Below are positions 61,387 through 64,000 of a stretch of DNA of 64,000 nt, in pieces (within the stretch, counting starts at the first letter, position 1; each line of letters starts with the position of its first letter). The stretch is from a bacterium (GTDB lineage Bacteria; Bacillota; Clostridia; Christensenellales; Aristaeellaceae), in the NCBI GenBank assembly GCA_004563405.1, contig SFTH01000010.1, forward strand, positions 1-64,000, given 5' to 3'. Made by a program: the position numbers and the translations under genes. The notes beneath the pieces were generated by a model. That model ran no database searches. It saw only the letters and a list, made by a program, of their open reading frames with translations, and had not been told where the DNA came from.

Positions 61387-63393
61387 TCAGCGCTTGCGCC
61401 TGCGGCGGGTCTGGCGGGACTGCTCGCCGCTGGCCATGGGCTTTTCGCCCCGGAGCTCGAGCATCTGGTCGCGGAGCTTTGCGGCCTTCTCGAAGTCGAG
61501 GTTGTTGGCGGCCTCCAGCATGCGCTCCTCCAGGCGGTCGATGGCCATCTGGCGCTCCGCGTCGTCCAACGCCTTGCCCGCGTCCGCGTCGGGCACGCGG
61601 GTGACTTCCATCAGCTCCCGGATGGCGCTGCGCACGGTCTGGGGCGTGATGTTGTGCTCCTCGTTGTACTTCTGTTGCAGTTCCCGGCGGCGGTTGGTCT
61701 CGGAGATAGCGCGGTTCATGGAATCGGTAAGCTGGTCGGCGTACATGATGACCCGGCCGTCCACGTTGCGCGCGGCGCGGCCGATGGTCTGAATCAGGGA
61801 TTTCTCCGAGCGGAGGAAGCCCTCCTTGTCCGCGTCCAGAATGGCCACAAGCGAAACCTCGGGCATGTCCAGGCCCTCGCGCAGCAGGTTGATGCCCACC
61901 AGCACGTCGAATTCGCCCGTCCGCAGCCCGCGGATCAGCTTGATGCGGTCCAGCGTGTCCACGTCCGAGTGGAGGTACTCCACCCGCACGTCCATGCTGC
62001 GCAGATACTCGGTCAGGCTCTCCGCCATGCGCTTGGTGAGGGTGGTGACCAGTATGCGCTCGCCCCGGCCCGCCACGGTGCGGATCTCGCTGAGCAGGTC
62101 GTCCACCTGTCCGGTGGCCGGGCGCACGATGATCTCCGGGTCGATCAGACCCGTGGGGCGGATGATCTGCTCCACAACCTGCTCCGCGCGCTCCAGCTCG
62201 TAGGGCCCCGGAGTGGCGGAGACGTAGATGGTCTGATCGGTCTTCTGCTCGAATTCGTAGAACTTGAGCGGCCGGTTGTCGTAGGCAGCGGGCAGGCGGA
62301 AGCCGTAGTCCACCAGCGTCTGCTTGCGGGCAAAGTCCCCGTTGTACATGGCGCGAATCTGGGGCACGGTCATGTGGCTCTCGTCGATGAGGATCAGCAG
62401 ATCCTTCGGGAAATAGTCCATCAGCGTGAACGGCGGCTCTCCGCTGCGGCGGCCGTCGAAGTAGCGGGAGTAGTTTTCGATGCCGTTGCAGTAGCCGATC
62501 TCCCGCATCATTTCGATGTCGTAGCGGGTGCGCTGCTCCAGGCGCTGGGCCTCCAGCAGGCGGCCGTTGTCCTTCAGATCTGCGAGGCGCTCCCGAAGGT
62601 CGCTCTCGATCTGCTCCAGACAGCTCTCCAGCTTGTCCCGGGCGATGGCGTAATGGGAGGCCGGAAAGATCATTACATGGTTCATGTGGCGCAGCACCCG
62701 GCCGGAGACGATTTCCACCTCGGAGATGCGCTCGATCTCGTCGCCGAAGAACTCCACGCGCACGGCGTTTTCCTGGGACGCGGCCGGAATGATCTCCACC
62801 ACATCGCCGCGGACGTGGAAGGTTCCGCGCTCGGATTCGAAGTCGTTGCGGCTGTACTGAATCTCCACCAGGCGGCGCAGCAACGCCTCCTGCTCCATGA
62901 TTTCGCCCTCCCGGAGGGAGACGGACAGATCTTCGTATTCCTCCGGACTTCCCAGGCCGTAGATGCAGCTGACGGAGGCGACGATGACCACGTCCCGGCG
63001 TTCGGCCAGCCAGGCGGTAGCGCTGTGGCGCATGCGGTCGATCTCGTCGTTGACGGCGGAGTCCTTCTCGATGAAGGTGTCCGTGGAGGGAATGTAGGCC
63101 TCCGGCTGATAGTAATCATAATAAGAAACGAAGTAACCCACGGCGTTGTTCGGGAAAAACTCCCGGAACTCTGCCGCCAGCTGGGCCGCCAGAGTCTTGT
63201 TGTGGGCGATGACCAGCGTCGGGCGGTTCATGTTTTTGATGATGTTGGCCATGGTGAAGGTCTTGCCCGAGCCGGTGACGCCCAGAAGTACCTGATGCTT
63301 CATGCCCTTTTTCAGGCCGTCCGTCAGCGCCTCGATGGCCTGCGGCTGGTCGCCCGTGGGCGCGTAATTGGAGTGCAGTTCGAAGTGATCCAT
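61387..63393 (-). CDS. uvrB: Excinuclease ABC subunit B
   Basis: UvrB verifies lesions and recruits UvrC in nucleotide excision repair. The 668-residue helicase-like protein starts with FELHSNYAPTGDQPQAIEAL, has Walker A LLGVTGSGKTFTMAN near 38, the beta-hairpin YYDYYQPEAYIPSTDTFIEKD near 92, DESHM near 338, FDVLVGINLLREGLDMPEV near 492, and a C-terminal UVR motif with Asp/Glu/Lys pattern (FEKAAKLRDQM near 638). The RBS before the ATG at 63393 is weak (GGGAT). It is upstream of uvrA. Confidence 0.98.
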   Translation of the reverse strand: MDHFELHSNYAPTGDQPQAIEALTDGLKKGMKHQVLLGVTGSGKTFTMANIIKNMNRPTLVIAHNKTLAAQLAAEFREFFPNNAVGYFVSYYDYYQPEAYIPSTDTFIEKDSAVNDEIDRMRHSATAWLAERRDVVIVASVSCIYGLGSPEEYEDLSVSLREGEIMEQEALLRRLVEIQYSRNDFESERGTFHVRGDVVEIIPAASQENAVRVEFFGDEIERISEVEIVSGRVLRHMNHVMIFPASHYAIARDKLESCLEQIESDLRERLADLKDNGRLLEAQRLEQRTRYDIEMMREIGYCNGIENYSRYFDGRRSGEPPFTLMDYFPKDLLILIDESHMTVPQIRAMYNGDFARKQTLVDYGFRLPAAYDNRPLKFYEFEQKTDQTIYVSATPGPYELERAEQVVEQIIRPTGLIDPEIIVRPATGQVDDLLSEIRTVAGRGERILVTTLTKRMAESLTEYLRSMDVRVEYLHSDVDTLDRIKLIRGLRTGEFDVLVGINLLREGLDMPEVSLVAILDADKEGFLRSEKSLIQTIGRAARNVDGRVIMYADQLTDSMNRAISETNRRRELQQKYNEEHNITPQTVRSAIRELMEVTRVPDADAGKALDDAERQMAIDRLEERMLEAANNLDFEKAAKLRDQMLELRGEKPMASGEQSRQTRRRRKR

Positions 63394-63470
63394 GGTATCC
63401 CATCCATCCCGTACGAAATTCAATGCAGCGCTCTTCACGCGCCGCGCGCGGCGCAAGCTCTGACAGATAT

Positions 63471-63624
63471 CATTATACCATGATTGTCGGCGTGCTGCCC
63501 TCCGGGGCCCGCCGACCCGGCCAAGCCTCCGGCTTGCCTAATCATTATACCATGATTGTCGGCGTGCTGCCCTTCGGGGCCCGCCGACCCGGCTAAGCCT
63601 CCGGCTTGCCTAATCATTATACCA
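63471..63624. repeat. Tandem 72-bp repeat, each unit carrying an extended -10 element
   Basis: Units begin at 63471, 63543 and (partial) 63615, exactly 72 bp apart, with two differences between the two full copies. On the minus strand each unit start carries TGGTATAAT, an extended -10, so up to three promoter starts point toward uvrB. No good -35 precedes them. Each unit also has an internal hairpin (AAGCCTCCGGCTT in copy two). Confidence 0.85.
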
Positions 63625-63659
63625 TAACCCGGAGGGAATAAAACAGGGGAAGAAAGATT

Positions 63660-63673
63660 TAAACATGTGTTCT
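63660..63673. promoter_or_regulatory. LexA (DinR)-like SOS box upstream of uvrBA
   Basis: TAAACATGTGTTCT (minus strand AGAACACATGTTTA) matches the Bacillus-type LexA consensus CGAAC-N4-GTTYG at the GAAC and GTTT half-sites. uvrBA is a known SOS target in Firmicutes. It lies 36 bp upstream of the nearest extended -10. Confidence 0.6.
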
Positions 63674-63857
63674 ATTGCGAAAGACGAAGCGCGGGCGGCA
63701 TGTGAAAGCATCCCGGCCTGTCGAGTGCGGACGGGAGGCTGTGTCGGCGCGAATGGCCATCATGGAAGCGGCGGCAATGCGGATCGCTGGCTTTCGCGCC
63801 GGAAGGAGCGCGGCCTGCATGTTCCTTCCTGCGGGGCACGCGGGCCGCGCGCGCTGC

Positions 63858-64000
63858 TTACGCCCCCGCGGAGCGAGCGCGTGCCCGGGGATGCAGATTG
63901 GCCCGCACCGCTCCGGTGACTGCGCCCGCGGCGGCGCCGAGCATCATTTCGCCCAGCATGTTGCCCACGGCGAAGCTTCCGCCGCCGAGGGCGAGGTAGA
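63858..64000 (-). CDS. C-terminal end of a gene running off the right edge, Gly-rich hydrophobic
   Basis: The last 47 codons are visible, starting in the middle of the frame. They read LALGGGSFAVGNMLGEMMLG, then AAAGAVTGAVRANL, and end in a basic Arg-rich tail with stop TAA. The hydrophobic Gly/Ala pattern suggests a membrane or glycine-zipper segment near the C-terminus. The family is unknown. Confidence 0.45.
   Translation of the reverse strand, partial: YLALGGGSFAVGNMLGEMMLGAAAGAVTGAVRANLHPRARARSAGA

Larger units (their letters stand above)
63394..63857. other. Gene-free upstream region of uvrBA with tandem repeats and a LexA-like site
   Basis: This 464-bp region holds two and a bit copies of a 72-bp repeat (63471-63624) and a LexA-like palindrome (63660-63673). 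A plus-strand frame at 63665-63919 overlaps the end of the edge gene and looks non-coding. Confidence 0.6.

Noticed and set aside
63435..63617. Minus-strand frame encoding two 24-residue repeats
   Set aside because: It is open only because the 72-bp repeat is a multiple of three. There is no RBS; it is better explained as a promoter-bearing DNA repeat.
63471..63624. CRISPR array
   Set aside because: The repeats are directly adjacent at 72 bp with no unique spacers, and no cas gene is present.
63665..63919. Plus-strand frame of 84 codons near the right edge
   Set aside because: No RBS, an Arg/Gly/Pro/Cys-rich composition, and overlap with the 3' end of a better minus-strand coding sequence.

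Overview
This is a GC-rich chromosomal window from a Gram-positive anaerobe of the Firmicutes, probably class Clostridia. The supporting signs are a PolC-type replicative polymerase, a T-box leader before leuS, strong GGAGG-type ribosome-binding sites, sigma-A promoters with extended -10 elements, a Bacillus-type LexA box, and Wood-Ljungdahl enzymes (acetyl-CoA synthase, Ni-CO dehydrogenase). An uncultured gut lineage such as Christensenellales would fit, but that placement is a guess. Codon bias creates long antisense open frames over nearly every gene; these are not annotated.

Layout. 1-4.6 kb: a very large secreted peptidoglycan-binding/Fn3-like protein that runs off the left edge, and a small secreted protein. 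4.7-6.9 kb: tex. 7.0-12.9 kb: a monosaccharide ABC importer operon with a sugar isomerase/epimerase gene at each end. 13-20.2 kb: an LCP cell-wall ligase, a short enolase, a CAP-domain secreted protein, an EF-G-like GTPase with a Tyr in place of the catalytic His, and an AEC transporter. 20.2-21.9 kb: an AT-rich island, very different in composition, with two small unknown genes and a perfect palindrome before their promoter. 22-35.8 kb: the conserved rpsB-tsf-pyrH-frr-uppS-cdsA-dxr-rseP-ispG-polC gene string, with a secreted barnase-type RNase and its barstar inhibitor attached downstream of polC. 35.9-40 kb: uppP, T-box-controlled leuS, secG. 40-45 kb: a ROK kinase, rsmI, an ArmA/Rmt-like 16S rRNA methyltransferase gene overlapping a divergent tRNA-guanine transglycosylase, and rsmH. 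45.5-50.2 kb: trpS, then a divergent operon of sirtuin, hypoxanthine-DNA glycosylase, pyrimidine-nucleoside phosphorylase and a CPBP-like membrane protein. 50.3-57 kb: a 5-formyl-THF cyclo-ligase/GNAT fusion, acsB, cooC, cooS and a divergent four-cluster ferredoxin. 57-64 kb: a membrane-anchored protein, uvrA, uvrB, tandem 72-bp repeats with a LexA-like box, and the end of one more gene.

How the parts work together. The central cluster combines translation (S2, EF-Ts, RRF), pyrimidine supply (UMP kinase), isoprenoid and lipid-carrier synthesis (IspG, Dxr, UppS, and UppP next door), phospholipid synthesis (CdsA) and replication (PolC). CooS, CooC, AcsB and the ferredoxin form a carbon-monoxide/acetyl-CoA module: CooS interconverts CO2 and CO, CooC supplies nickel, AcsB condenses CO, methyl and CoA, and the ferredoxin probably carries electrons. 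The cyclo-ligase fusion feeds folate C1 units nearby.

The loci most worth a second look are the coupled Rmt-like methyltransferase and divergent Tgt between rsmI and rsmH, the barnase-barstar pair in the polC operon, the cyclo-ligase/GNAT fusion, the AT-rich island, and the repeat/LexA region before uvrBA.
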